From: an uncultured Eubacteriales bacterium
Lineage (GTDB): Bacteria; Bacillota; Clostridia; Peptostreptococcales; Anaerovoracaceae
Direction: 5' to 3'
Assembly: GCA_902766185.1 (NCBI GenBank)
Contig: CACXCQ010000242.1
Span: 1 to 15,971, forward strand
Length of the DNA stretch: 15,971 nucleotides
Shown: piece after piece, positions 1-7,740 of the stretch
How positions within the stretch are numbered: position 1 is the first letter of the stretch
Layout of the letters: each line of letters begins with the position of its first letter
Program-made: the position numbers and the translations under genes
Notes under the pieces: generated by a model
Database searches by the model: none
What the model was told of the DNA's origin: nothing
Seen by the model: the letters and a program-made list of their open reading frames with translations, nothing else

Positions 1-118
1 AGCCGGAACCTACAACAACGTCATCCGTTTCCTGTGCCCGCTGTGCGTGACCGACGAGCAGCTGCAGGCCGGACTGGACATCATGGAAGGCGCCATTGTT
101 GAAGAGAGCGCGAAATAA
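1..118 (+). CDS. Class III aminotransferase, C-terminal end only (probable 4-aminobutyrate aminotransferase)
   Basis: Only the last 38 codons are present, read in the frame starting at base 2 and ending in TAA at 116-118. The segment carries the pattern YNNVIRFLCPL, then TDEQLQAGLDIMEGAI. This matches the C-terminus of GabT-type class III PLP aminotransferases (compare the YxNVLRxLxPL...D.Q...GL.I ending of E. coli GabT, from memory). Such enzymes move the amino group of 4-aminobutyrate or a related omega-amino acid to 2-oxoglutarate in the cytosol. The catalytic lysine and the substrate pocket lie outside the window, so substrate is inferred. Only 26 bases separate it from the following permease, with no terminator between, so the two are probably co-transcribed and the permease may import this enzyme's substrate. 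Another omega-amino-acid or ornithine-type aminotransferase is possible. Confidence 0.7.
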   Translation, partial: AGTYNNVIRFLCPLCVTDEQLQAGLDIMEGAIVEESAK

Positions 119-144
119 GAGAAGAAGAATTAGGAGATAAAAAC

Positions 145-1593
145 ATGGAAAACAATCAAGGAAGACAAGAACTACAGAAGTCCTTGAACATGAAGGACAT
201 TCTGGCTCTGGCCTTCGGAACCATGATCGGCTGGGGCTGGATCATGCTGGCCGGTTCCTGGGTAGGAAACGGCGGTTCCATCGGAGCAATGATCGCCTTT
301 GCCTTCGGCGGCGTCATGGCGATCTTCGTAGGACTGACCTACGCTGAACTTACACCTATGCTCCCCCTGTCCGGTGGTGAGCTGGTATTCTCGTACAGAG
401 CTATGGGCTACAACGCCTCCTGGTTCACCGGCTGGATGATCACGCTGGCATACCTGGGCGTAGCTGCATGGGAAGGTCCGGCGCTTTCCAACGCGCTGAA
501 CTTCCTGTTCGCGGGACTTCTGCCCCAGGGACCGGTACTCTGGACCTTTGCTGAATCGGAGGTTACGGTATCGTTCCTGTTGATCGCTGCGGTAGGCGCT
601 GTCATCATGACGCTGATCAACTATCGCGGCGCGAAAGCATCGGCTGTATTCCAGACCATGGCGACCGTTGCGATGGCCATCGGCGGTATCGCCTTCGCCA
701 TCTGCGGCACAGCCACAGGTTCTCTGGACAACTTCATGCCGCTGTTCAGCGATGGCAAGGGATTCGTTGCCGTTATGCTGGCTGTACCGGCTATGTTCGT
801 CGGATTCGACGTTATCCCGCAGGCAGCAGAAGAAATGAACATCCCCCTCGGAAAGATCGGCCGCGTCATGATCATCGCCATCTGCATGGCAGCCTTCTGG
901 TACTGCCTGATGATCTTCGCCGTAGCGATCTCCACACCGGGAGATGTGCTGCATGGATTCGTCGACGATCCGAACGCTGTTCCGGTAGCGAACTGCTTCG
1001 CTTATGCCATGAACAGCCCGGTATTCGGTAAGCTGATGATCATCGCCGCAATGTGCGGTATCCTGACCTCCTGGAACGGTTTCGTCGTCGGAGCCTCCCG
1101 TGTCATCTTCGCAATGGCAAGAGCAAAGCAGCTTCCGGAGATCTTCGCCAAGGTCCACCCGAAGTATGGTTCCCCGACTGCAGCTGTTCTGCTGGTCGGC
1201 ATCATCACCGTGCTGTCCCCCTGCGCCGGCAAGTCCGCGCTGGTATGGTTCGTTGACTCCGCTGCGTTCGGTACCGTGGTAGCGTACTTCATGGTATCCC
1301 TGTCCTTCTTCATCCTGAGAAAGAAGGAGCCGGATATCGACAGACCGTTCCGCACTCCCGCAGGCCCCGTCATCGGCGTTCTCGCTCTGCTGGTCGCCCT
1401 GTTCTTCCTCTGGCTGTATCTGCCGGGACTGGGCAGCCCTGCACCGCTGACCGGACCCGAATGGGGATTCGTTGGTGGCTGGATCATCCTGGGTATCATC
1501 CTGTTCATCATCAACAAGGCTGGTAAGAACGGCAAGGTCGATCCTGAAGAGAGAGAGTACCTCATGTTCGGTAATAACTACAAGAGATTCTAA
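145..1593 (+). CDS. APC-superfamily amino acid permease (first of two paralogues)
   Basis: This 482-residue polytopic membrane protein is of the usual size for a 12-helix APC transporter and should import (or exchange) an amino acid or amine across the cytoplasmic membrane. TM1 has the glycine-rich break GTMIGWGWIM near residues 25-34. A second family signature, VGFDVIPQAAEEMN (about residues 219-232), corresponds to the TM6 GF(D/E)...EE motif of the APC family. The start ATG has AGGAG at 132-136, 8 bases upstream. The C-terminal tail ends EREYLMFGNNYKRF, a motif repeated in the paralogue at 1743. It lies 26 bases after the aminotransferase and ends at a strong intrinsic terminator, so it is the last gene of that transcript. 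Compared with the paralogue it uses more GCT, GTT and GTA codons, which could reflect high expression. Substrate is not readable; GABA or a related amino acid is inferred only from the neighbour. Confidence 0.9.
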   Translation: MENNQGRQELQKSLNMKDILALAFGTMIGWGWIMLAGSWVGNGGSIGAMIAFAFGGVMAIFVGLTYAELTPMLPLSGGELVFSYRAMGYNASWFTGWMITLAYLGVAAWEGPALSNALNFLFAGLLPQGPVLWTFAESEVTVSFLLIAAVGAVIMTLINYRGAKASAVFQTMATVAMAIGGIAFAICGTATGSLDNFMPLFSDGKGFVAVMLAVPAMFVGFDVIPQAAEEMNIPLGKIGRVMIIAICMAAFWYCLMIFAVAISTPGDVLHGFVDDPNAVPVANCFAYAMNSPVFGKLMIIAAMCGILTSWNGFVVGASRVIFAMARAKQLPEIFAKVHPKYGSPTAAVLLVGIITVLSPCAGKSALVWFVDSAAFGTVVAYFMVSLSFFILRKKEPDIDRPFRTPAGPVIGVLALLVALFFLWLYLPGLGSPAPLTGPEWGFVGGWIILGIILFIINKAGKNGKVDPEEREYLMFGNNYKRF

Positions 1594-1619
1594 TCATAAC
1601 AACTTCCCTTACATGTACG

Positions 1620-1656
1620 AAAGAGGGCGGCGGACATGCCGCTCTCTTTTCTTTTC
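1620..1656 (+). terminator. Rho-independent terminator after the first permease
   Basis: A 10-bp stem pairs AGAGGGCGGC (1622-1631) with GCCGCTCTCT (1638-1647) around the loop GGACAT, with a single G-U wobble. It is followed by TTTCTTTTC. The flanking A-run (1620-1622) pairs with the first U residues. It lies 27 bases after the permease stop codon, so it separates the aminotransferase-permease transcript from the second permease. Confidence 0.88.
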
Positions 1657-1742
1657 TCCAAAGGCTGGTCAGGCCGCGACGAAAAGCCCTTGTGGACGAA
1701 TCCGGGAATGTGAGATAGAATGAAGCGAGGAGATCTAACGGG

Positions 1743-3176
1743 ATGAACGAAAGCAGAAGCATACTGAGCAGAGGATTGGGCAGAACGGACGTCATCGCCC
1801 TGGGCTTCGGCACCATGGTGGGCTGGGGCTGGGTGATGATGGGCGCCTCCTGGGTGAGCGGCGCCGGGTATTTGGGTGCCCTGATCGCTTTCCTTTTGGG
1901 AGGCGGGATCCTGCTGCTCATCGGCCTTCTGTACGGGGAGCTGACCTCGGCCCTGCCTTTGGCCGGCGGGGAATTCGTCTTCGCCTACAGGGCCATGGGA
2001 CAGCGGATGGCCTTCTTTACCGGCTGGATCATGGTGCTGGCCTACCTCAGCGTCGCGGCCTGGGAAGGGATCGCCCTCGCGACGGCCCTGAACTATGTGC
2101 TGCCCATCCCGGAAAGATGGCCTCTGTGGGAGATCGCCGGGTACCCGGTATATCTGTCCTGGGCGCTGGTGGGTATGGCAGGCGCTTTTATTCTCATGAT
2201 CCTGAATCTCATCGGATCGAGAACGGCCATACTCTTTCAGGTCATGGCTACCATGGCCATCATCGCTGTAGTGATCATCCTGCTTCTCGGCGGGTTCGTC
2301 TACGGGGACGCGGAGAATGTCGGCCCCATGTTCACTTCTGGGCAGGGGTTCTCCTACGTGCTGTTCATGGTTCCCGCCATGCTCATCGGATTCGATGTCA
2401 TCCCCCAGTCCGCGGAAGAAATGAATCTGGAACGCCGGGATATCGGCCGGATGATCATCGTGTGCATCACCATCAGCCTGATCTGGTACTGCCTGCTCAT
2501 CGTGGGCATCGGCTTCGCCGCGCCGGAGGAGATACGTTCCTCCGGGATCATTCCGGTGGCGGACATCGCGGGCTACGTCTACCGGTCCCAGGTCTACGCG
2601 GACATCATGATCATCGGCGGAATACTGGGGATACTGACCACCTGGAACGGATTCTTCATGGGTGCCACCAGACTGCTTTTCGCCATGGGAAGAGCACGGC
2701 TGATCCCGGGCTTCTTCGGGACTTCCATGGGGAGGAACCATCTGCCGGTGCCGGCCATCCTCATCGTGGGCAGCCTTTGCGTGGCCACGCCTCTGCTTGG
2801 CCGTAACGCCCTGATCTGGCTGGTGAATATGAGCTCCCTGTGCGCGCTGTTCACCTATACTATGGTCGCGGTCTCCTTCGTGGTGCTGCGGAGAAGGGAA
2901 CCGGAACTGGAACGGCCCTTCCGGCTATGGAAGGGACACATTCCCGGCGTACTGATCACCCTGGTCGCCATCGGCTACACTGTGCTGTACATCGTGCTGA
3001 ACCTGACCGCAGAGGATGTACGGCCTGCCTACGCCATGATCATCGCCTGGTTCATGGCGGGAGTCTTCCTCTACGGACTTGCGGATAAGCAGCGCCGGGG
3101 AATGACGGAACTGGAAGCGGAATATATGGTATTCGGAAGGAATTATCTGGAGAGGCCGGGTGATCAGCATGCGTAA
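1743..3176 (+). CDS. APC-superfamily amino acid permease (second paralogue, linked to a two-component system)
   Basis: This 477-residue integral membrane transporter is clearly paralogous to the permease at 145. Both share FGTM(I/V)GWGW in TM1, LP(L/A)(S/A)GGE(L/F)VF(S/A)YRAMG around TM2, GFDVIPQ(A/S)AEEMN in TM6, and a C-terminal EY(L/M)(M/V)FG.NY tail. By eye, identity over the N-terminal third is about half. AGGAG at 1728-1732 lies 10 bases before the ATG. It is expected to carry an amino acid or amine; the exact substrate is unknown. The 3' end overlaps the histidine kinase start by 17 bases (or 8, if the kinase starts at its second candidate codon), so translation of the two is probably coupled. 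Some APC-type transporters report flux to a partner kinase. Co-sensing is therefore possible here, as is simple co-regulation. Confidence 0.9.
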   Translation: MNESRSILSRGLGRTDVIALGFGTMVGWGWVMMGASWVSGAGYLGALIAFLLGGGILLLIGLLYGELTSALPLAGGEFVFAYRAMGQRMAFFTGWIMVLAYLSVAAWEGIALATALNYVLPIPERWPLWEIAGYPVYLSWALVGMAGAFILMILNLIGSRTAILFQVMATMAIIAVVIILLLGGFVYGDAENVGPMFTSGQGFSYVLFMVPAMLIGFDVIPQSAEEMNLERRDIGRMIIVCITISLIWYCLLIVGIGFAAPEEIRSSGIIPVADIAGYVYRSQVYADIMIIGGILGILTTWNGFFMGATRLLFAMGRARLIPGFFGTSMGRNHLPVPAILIVGSLCVATPLLGRNALIWLVNMSSLCALFTYTMVAVSFVVLRRREPELERPFRLWKGHIPGVLITLVAIGYTVLYIVLNLTAEDVRPAYAMIIAWFMAGVFLYGLADKQRRGMTELEAEYMVFGRNYLERPGDQHA

Positions 3177-5205
3177 CAGAGCCGCGGAATGGATAATCGT
3201 ATTCTCGATATTTCTCCTGATCGCCGGACTGACTGCTCTGGGGGTCCAAAAGCAGGACAGCCGGATCATGCCGCCAAAGGGCACCGCGCTGACCTTCACC
3301 GGAGAAGACGGACGGTACCTGCGGGAACATGAGGAGGTGAAGATCTTCGTGGAAGAGGGTCTTCAGTACCTGATCGGTGACCAGAAGGGTGGTTACCTGC
3401 AGGATTATCTCGGTACTGTGCTGGAGCCGTCAGGGCTGAAGCCGGTCCTTCTGACCGGGGAAGAGGGGGCGGACTGCAGCCTCCGGGTCGTGACCACGCA
3501 GCTTCGGGAATCCGTCAAAGGCGAGAACTTCACTTCACCGCTGTTCCAGATCGAGGGACATCTTTTCGTGCGGGATAAGCAAAGTCTGGCCGATCCCATG
3601 CAGGTCTGCGTCCAGAAGGACCGGATGACGGACAAGAAACTGGACAAGCTCACCTATCAGGATAAGACGCTCAGCTGCACGGGCGCGGATTCTGCCGCAG
3701 AACTGGTGGAACAGGCCGGTAGCACGGATTGTGACGGCATCATCGGCGACAGCAGCGCCATCGAGGTCGCGCTCCATTCGAAGAGCATGGACAGGGCGTT
3801 CACCGAGGTGGAGAAGGACCTCTACACCTGCAATGCCTGCATTCTGGTGAAAGAAGAACAGAGCGCGCTGTACGATATCATGAACCAGTGCATCCAGAAT
3901 ACGGATAGACATAATTTGAGTTATGAAATGGGCAGGCGGTGGATGGATGGACGCGGCCCGGTCTACCTGGAGCAGAGCGCATCCAGCACATACCTTCCCG
4001 TGATCATCGTGATCCTGTCTGTTCTGCTGGCTTTCTTCGTCTATTACCTCACCAACCGGAGCATGTACCAGGAGCTGGGCAGCCGGATGGACCAGATCAC
4101 CGCCAGCAGGAACGAACTGCAGACCACCTTCCGGGGAGTGAGCCACTATATGGCGGAGCTTACGCCAAGGGGCGAGATCACGGATCTGAATCAGGCTTTC
4201 GCCGAGGGAGTTTCGGTCAGCGCGCTGCACCGCAGGCTGTGGGACGTTCTCGACTTTGCGCCGGAGGATCAGGAAAAGATCATCGCCATGGTGGAGGACA
4301 GCGCCCGTGGAATACAGACCCAGAGGCTGGAGGCAGGCATCGGAAGCCGGGTCTTCGTGATCGATATATTCCCGGTGGAGGACGCCAGAGGGCAGGTGAG
4401 CCAGCTTTTGTTCATGGCCATCGACGTGACCCAGGAGCGCATGGCGAAGCGGCAGATGCTGCAGGACAACAAGATGATCGCCGTGGGGCAGCTGGCAGCG
4501 GGCATCGCCCATGAGATCAGAAATCCGCTGGGGATCATCCGCAACTACTGCTACGTGCTGAAGAACATGGAGGATGAGGATATCCGCGCGAAAGCCATCG
4601 AGGAGATCGAAAACGCAGTGGAAAAATCCGGTCTGATCATCAGCAACCTGCTGGATTTCTCCCGCATCTCACCGGAGAGAAAGGAAACGATCGATGTGGA
4701 GGAGCACGTCAGAGCGATCCTTGCGCTGAATGAGGCCTCCATGCGGCAGAAGAACATCGTGCTCAGCGTGGAGTGTCCGCAGCCGGTGAGGACACTGATG
4801 GCTTTGGAGCCCTTTGATATGATTCTTCTCAATCTGGTGTCCAACGCGATGGACGCAGTGGAAGCGAAGATCAGGGACAGCGCAGAGGATCCCGAAGAGG
4901 CAGCCGGGAGCGTCACGATCCGGATCGAGGCGGATTCCCCCGGAGCCGGCCAGTTTACCATGACGGTGGAGGATACCGGAGAAGGGATCTCTGAGGAAGA
5001 GATCGATGAGATATTCAATCCGTTTTTCACGACAAAAGGAAATCAGGGCACAGGACTTGGGCTCTATATCGTGTATAATGAACTGGAGAAGCTGGACGGG
5101 GATATCCAGGTGTCCAGCAGGAAGGGCGAAGGCACCGCGTTCCGGGTGACCCTGCCCATCGTAAGCGAGGATAAGGAGGAAGGGACATGCCCAGAGAGCA
5201 TATGA
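3160..5205 (+). CDS. Membrane histidine kinase with solute-binding-protein-like sensor domain and PAS domain (NtrB/AtoS type)
   Basis: This 681-residue sensor kinase should detect an extracytoplasmic solute and phosphorylate the regulator encoded next. Layout: TM1 at about 11-29; outer domain at about 50-270 resembling the bacterial type 3 solute-binding (PBPb) fold (FTSPLFQIEGHLFV, DGIIGDSSAIEVAL, closing W-x-D-G); TM2 at about 278-298; PAS at about 315-430; HisKA with phospho-accepting His451 in GIAHEIRNPLG; HATPase with N box LLNLVSNAMDA (N558, N562), G1 DTGEG (D605), F box FNPFFTTKG (619-627) and G2 GTGLGL (630-635). All catalytic boxes are intact. The outer domain contains seven cysteines, unusual for such a domain. 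The chosen start is GTG at 3160, with GGAG at 3149-3152 seven bases upstream. An in-frame ATG at 3169 is the alternative. The 3' end overlaps the response regulator gene. Confidence 0.92.
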   Translation: MISMRNRAAEWIIVFSIFLLIAGLTALGVQKQDSRIMPPKGTALTFTGEDGRYLREHEEVKIFVEEGLQYLIGDQKGGYLQDYLGTVLEPSGLKPVLLTGEEGADCSLRVVTTQLRESVKGENFTSPLFQIEGHLFVRDKQSLADPMQVCVQKDRMTDKKLDKLTYQDKTLSCTGADSAAELVEQAGSTDCDGIIGDSSAIEVALHSKSMDRAFTEVEKDLYTCNACILVKEEQSALYDIMNQCIQNTDRHNLSYEMGRRWMDGRGPVYLEQSASSTYLPVIIVILSVLLAFFVYYLTNRSMYQELGSRMDQITASRNELQTTFRGVSHYMAELTPRGEITDLNQAFAEGVSVSALHRRLWDVLDFAPEDQEKIIAMVEDSARGIQTQRLEAGIGSRVFVIDIFPVEDARGQVSQLLFMAIDVTQERMAKRQMLQDNKMIAVGQLAAGIAHEIRNPLGIIRNYCYVLKNMEDEDIRAKAIEEIENAVEKSGLIISNLLDFSRISPERKETIDVEEHVRAILALNEASMRQKNIVLSVECPQPVRTLMALEPFDMILLNLVSNAMDAVEAKIRDSAEDPEEAAGSVTIRIEADSPGAGQFTMTVEDTGEGISEEEIDEIFNPFFTTKGNQGTGLGLYIVYNELEKLDGDIQVSSRKGEGTAFRVTLPIVSEDKEEGTCPESI

Positions 5206-6611
5206 GGATCCTGGTGGTGGACGATGAGAAGAATTACTGCGATGTGCTGAAGATGATCCTCACCGCCAAGGGATACACTGCGGACACGGCGGGAAACGGG
5301 AAGGAAGCTTTGGAGCAGATGGAAGCCGTTTCCTATGATGTCGTGATCACCGACCTGAAGATGCCGGTGATGGATGGATTCGCCCTGCTCAAGGAGATCC
5401 GGCGCCGGCAGTACGACACCGAGGTGATCATCCTGACTGCCTTCGGCACCATCGAAAAGGCTGTGGAGACCATGAAGGCCGGCGCGTACACCTATGTCAC
5501 CAAGGGCAACGACCCCGAGGAACTGCTGATCGAGGTGGGTAAAATAGGGGAGATGCGCCGCATCAGCAGGAACAACCGGATCCTTCGGGAGAAGATGGTG
5601 GGCGACTACATGCTGGAGAGCCGGAACGTCCGCTTCAACCAGATGATGAAACTGGCGCAGAGAGCGGCAGCCAGCGATTCCAACGTTCTGATCCTGGGAG
5701 AATCAGGGTGCGGCAAGGAAGTGTTGGCCTCCTATATTCACGGCCAGAGCAGCCGGTCCGGGGAGAACTTCATGGAACTGAACTGCCAGAGCATCTCGGA
5801 ATCCATCCTGGAGTCCGAACTCTTCGGGCATGAGAAAGGCGCCTTTACCGGCGCGGACAAGCGCCGGATCGGATACTTTGAAAGCTCCGACGGAGGGACG
5901 CTGTTTCTGGACGAGATCGGCGGAATATCCCTGAATCTGCAGTCCAAGATGCTGCGTGCCATCGAGAACAAGAAAATCTACCGTCTCGGAAGCAGCGATC
6001 AGATCAGCGTGGACTTCCGGCTGATCACCGCCACCAACCGGGACCTGAAGGCGGACATGGAGGCGGGCCTGTTCCGGGGAGACCTGTTCTACCGGATCAG
6101 CACCATCGTTCTGGAGATCCCGCCTCTGCGGGAGCGCCCGGAGGACATCCCTCTGTTCATCGACTTCTTTGTCACACGCTTCGCCGCGGAGATGAAGAAG
6201 GATCAGGTCGAGATCGATCCGGAGGTGCGGCGCATTCTGGAAAGCTATCATTACCCGGGCAACATCCGGGAACTGAAGAACCTCATCGAACGCCTGCTGG
6301 TGCTGTCTGAGCGGGGAGAGATCCGCGTCGAATACCTTCCCATGGACGTCATCGCGGCGGCAGGATGCGAGATAGAGGATGGCCGTGACCGGCAGGACCG
6401 CAAAGGCTGGGCCACCGGAGGATTAGCGGAACAGGAGGGCGCGCAGATCGATTTCAGCGGCTCGCTGAAGGAATACCGCAGCCAGGCCGAAAAGGCCTAC
6501 ATCCAGCAGCTTATGGAGCGCTATCCCGATGACATGAACCAGGTGGCGGAAACGCTGTCCATCTCCCGCCGGCAGCTGTTCAACAAGCTGGTGGAGTATG
6601 GATTGAAATAG
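5187..6611 (+). CDS. NtrC/DctD-family sigma54-dependent response regulator
   Basis: This 474-residue transcription activator has three domains. The receiver domain (1-120) has the acidic pair D12/D13, phospho-acceptor D56 in TDLKMP, T84 and K106. The AAA+ sigma54-interaction domain (about 145-375) has Walker A GESGCGKE (171-178, K177), the sigma54-contacting loop GAFTGA (218-223), Walker B LFLDE (D242, E243), and RxxLFYRI and PPLRER motifs. The C-terminus is a Fis-type helix-turn-helix (about 436-474, [16 protein letters not shown]). The Walker A has Cys175 where Thr is typical. A low-complexity linker lies at about 385-425. AAGGAGG (5173-5179) sits 7 bases before the ATG, and the gene overlaps the kinase stop by 19 bases. 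An in-frame ATG at 5202, forming an ATGA overlap, would give a slightly shorter receiver. It is the cognate partner of the upstream kinase and implies a sigma54 factor in the genome. Target promoters are not visible here. Confidence 0.93.
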   Translation: MPREHMRILVVDDEKNYCDVLKMILTAKGYTADTAGNGKEALEQMEAVSYDVVITDLKMPVMDGFALLKEIRRRQYDTEVIILTAFGTIEKAVETMKAGAYTYVTKGNDPEELLIEVGKIGEMRRISRNNRILREKMVGDYMLESRNVRFNQMMKLAQRAAASDSNVLILGESGCGKEVLASYIHGQSSRSGENFMELNCQSISESILESELFGHEKGAFTGADKRRIGYFESSDGGTLFLDEIGGISLNLQSKMLRAIENKKIYRLGSSDQISVDFRLITATNRDLKADMEAGLFRGDLFYRISTIVLEIPPLRERPEDIPLFIDFFVTRFAAEMKKDQVEIDPEVRRILESYHYPGNIRELKNLIERLLVLSERGEIRVEYLPMDVIAAAGCEIEDGRDRQDRKGWATGGLAEQEGAQIDFSGSLKEYRSQAEKAYIQQLMERYPDDMNQVAETLSISRRQLFNKLVEYGLK

Positions 6612-6621
6612 GAGGAGACAG

Positions 6622-7227
6622 ATGATGAGAAACAGAACAGACGAAAGAAACGGCAGGACCAGCCTTTGTGCGGGAAGGAAAACCGTGGCGATCGCGCTGA
6701 TGCTGGCGCTTATTCTGGGCGTTGCCGCGCTCATCAGCGGATGCGGGAGCACGGCCGAAGACAAGTCTCTGGGAAGCGGCGGAGAATCTACGGAAGCCGC
6801 CGGGGATGTCCCGGCTGAGGACGCGGGAGCGTTCGATCTCTGCGCGAATCTGGAAGCAAAGACCTCCGGGGATGTGCGCACCATCGAGACGGATCACTTC
6901 GTGATCGAACTTCCCTACTGCGATACCTGGACCTACGACTACGACGACATGCGTCTGAACATCTACAACAAGGCCTGCTACGACATAAACGGCGCGGGCG
7001 ACGGCCCGAACGGAATGCAGGTGACGATCAGCGCCGTAGAGAAGGGGGACGACTGGTACAGGCAGTGGGGACAGTACTTCGAGCTGGGCGAGGACGACCA
7101 GTATGTTTACGCGGCCAACTTCCCCACGGACGTTCGATGGATCATGGACGATCCACAGATCGAAGAGGATTACCGGGCGCTGGACGATCTGCTGAGGGCG
7201 GACAGCAGCTGGATCAGGATGAAATAG
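6622..7227 (+). CDS. Putative lipoprotein of unknown function
   Basis: This 201-residue protein was not recognised. A basic, unusually long n-region (about 20 residues) precedes a hydrophobic core and a lipobox ISGC, predicting lipidation of Cys41 and retention on the outer face of the membrane. Residues 41-75 form a Gly/Ser/Glu-rich tether. The remaining C-terminal domain of about 120 residues is rich in Asp, Tyr and Trp (FVIELPYCDTWTYDYDD; DDWYRQWGQYFELGEDD). AGGAGG at 6610-6615 is 6 bases before ATG 6622; ATG 6625 is an equivalent alternative. The gene starts 10 bases after the response regulator, so it is the last gene of the permease-kinase-regulator unit. An accessory role in ligand capture or signalling is inferred from position only. 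Its processing would use LspA, which is encoded at 13800. Confidence 0.75.
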   Translation: MMRNRTDERNGRTSLCAGRKTVAIALMLALILGVAALISGCGSTAEDKSLGSGGESTEAAGDVPAEDAGAFDLCANLEAKTSGDVRTIETDHFVIELPYCDTWTYDYDDMRLNIYNKACYDINGAGDGPNGMQVTISAVEKGDDWYRQWGQYFELGEDDQYVYAANFPTDVRWIMDDPQIEEDYRALDDLLRADSSWIRMK

Positions 7228-7257
7228 ACCATCCGCCTGAAATACAGTTGAACCTAT

Positions 7258-7325
7258 CAAGTAAAAACACTTGACACCGAACCCGAAAGAAGGTATACTT
7301 CCCTGGTGTCAAGTGTTTTAACTTG
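7258..7325. repeat. 21-bp inverted repeat enclosing the ylxM-ffh promoter
   Basis: The arm at 7258-7278 and the arm at 7305-7325 are reverse complements with one mismatch in 21 positions. The inner 15 (AAAACACTTGACACC / GGTGTCAAGTGTTTT) are perfect. The 26-base centre contains a small GAAG/CTTC hairpin (7289-7292 with 7298-7301). RNA reading through from upstream would fold as A-tract, stem, U-tract, like an intrinsic terminator for the lipoprotein operon. As DNA, the repeat could be an operator. Both roles are inferred. Confidence 0.8.
7271..7299 (+). promoter_or_regulatory. Near-consensus sigmaA promoter for ylxM-ffh
   Basis: The -35 TTGACA (7271-7276, 6 of 6) and -10 TATACT (7294-7299, 5 of 6) are separated by exactly 17 bases. 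Transcription should begin near 7306, the first bases of the right arm of the inverted repeat. The left arm contains the -35 and the -10 lies in the loop. This is the only strong promoter seen before the signal-recognition and ribosome genes. Confidence 0.85.
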
Positions 7326-7340
7326 TCAGAGGGTAAGGGC

Positions 7341-7736
7341 ATGAGCGGATCAGATAATCTCGCAGTTTCCATCAACGATATCGCAAGGCAGAGCCTGCTG
7401 TACGACTATTACGGTCAGCTGCTGACGCCGCGTCAGCAGACGGTGTATGAGCTGTACACGCAGGAGAACCTGAGCCTGTCGGAGGTGGCTGAGGAACTGG
7501 AGATCAGCCGGCAGGCCGTTCACGACGCGCTGCGAAGCGCCCGAAGATCCCTGGAGGGCTACGAGGACAAGCTGGGACTGGTAAGCCGGTTCCTGCGGAC
7601 CGAGAAGGCGGTCGGGGAGATCGACGAGCAGATCGGCACCATGATCGAACTGCTGCAGGACGGAGCGCCGGCACCGGAGGAACTGATCCGGCAGCTGGAG
7701 GAGATCAGATCCATCATCGATGGACTGGAGGAATAG
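7341..7736 (+). CDS. ylxM: YlxM/UPF0122 family helix-turn-helix protein
   Basis: This 131-residue protein carries the YlxM signature near its N-terminus: LLYDYYGQLLTPRQQ, then a sigma-70 region 4-like helix-turn-helix with LSLSEVAEELEISRQAVHDAL, and a following acidic helix (about residues 65-125). In Firmicutes, YlxM is encoded immediately before ffh and is thought to modulate the signal recognition particle pathway, where it has been reported to affect SRP GTPase activity. ATG 7341 is preferred because AGAGGG (7328-7333) lies 7 bases upstream. An in-frame TTG at 7323 falls inside the inverted repeat and almost at the transcription start, so it cannot have a useful ribosome site. Four bases separate its stop from ffh. 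Confidence 0.92.
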   Translation: MSGSDNLAVSINDIARQSLLYDYYGQLLTPRQQTVYELYTQENLSLSEVAEELEISRQAVHDALRSARRSLEGYEDKLGLVSRFLRTEKAVGEIDEQIGTMIELLQDGAPAPEELIRQLEEIRSIIDGLEE

Positions 7737-7740
7737 ATCC

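Noticed and set aside
172..1158. Long open frame on the minus strand opposite the first permease (328 codons)
   Set aside because: Its predicted protein is rich in His, Asp, Glu and Arg with no membrane or domain signature. It lies antisense to a clear permease, so it is a composition shadow.
1626..1639. GG-N10-GC spacing as a sigma54 promoter
   Set aside because: It is part of the terminator stem and lacks the TGGCAC and TTGCA context.
1690..1721. TTGTGG...TAGAAT as a promoter for the second permease
   Set aside because: The spacer is 20 bases and neither element is strong. A promoter must exist after the terminator, but this one is not convincing.
1590..2741. Long minus-strand open frame opposite the second permease (383 codons)
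   Set aside because: It is antisense to a convincing APC permease, low in complexity (His/Asp/Gly/Pro), and has no ribosome site or family motif.
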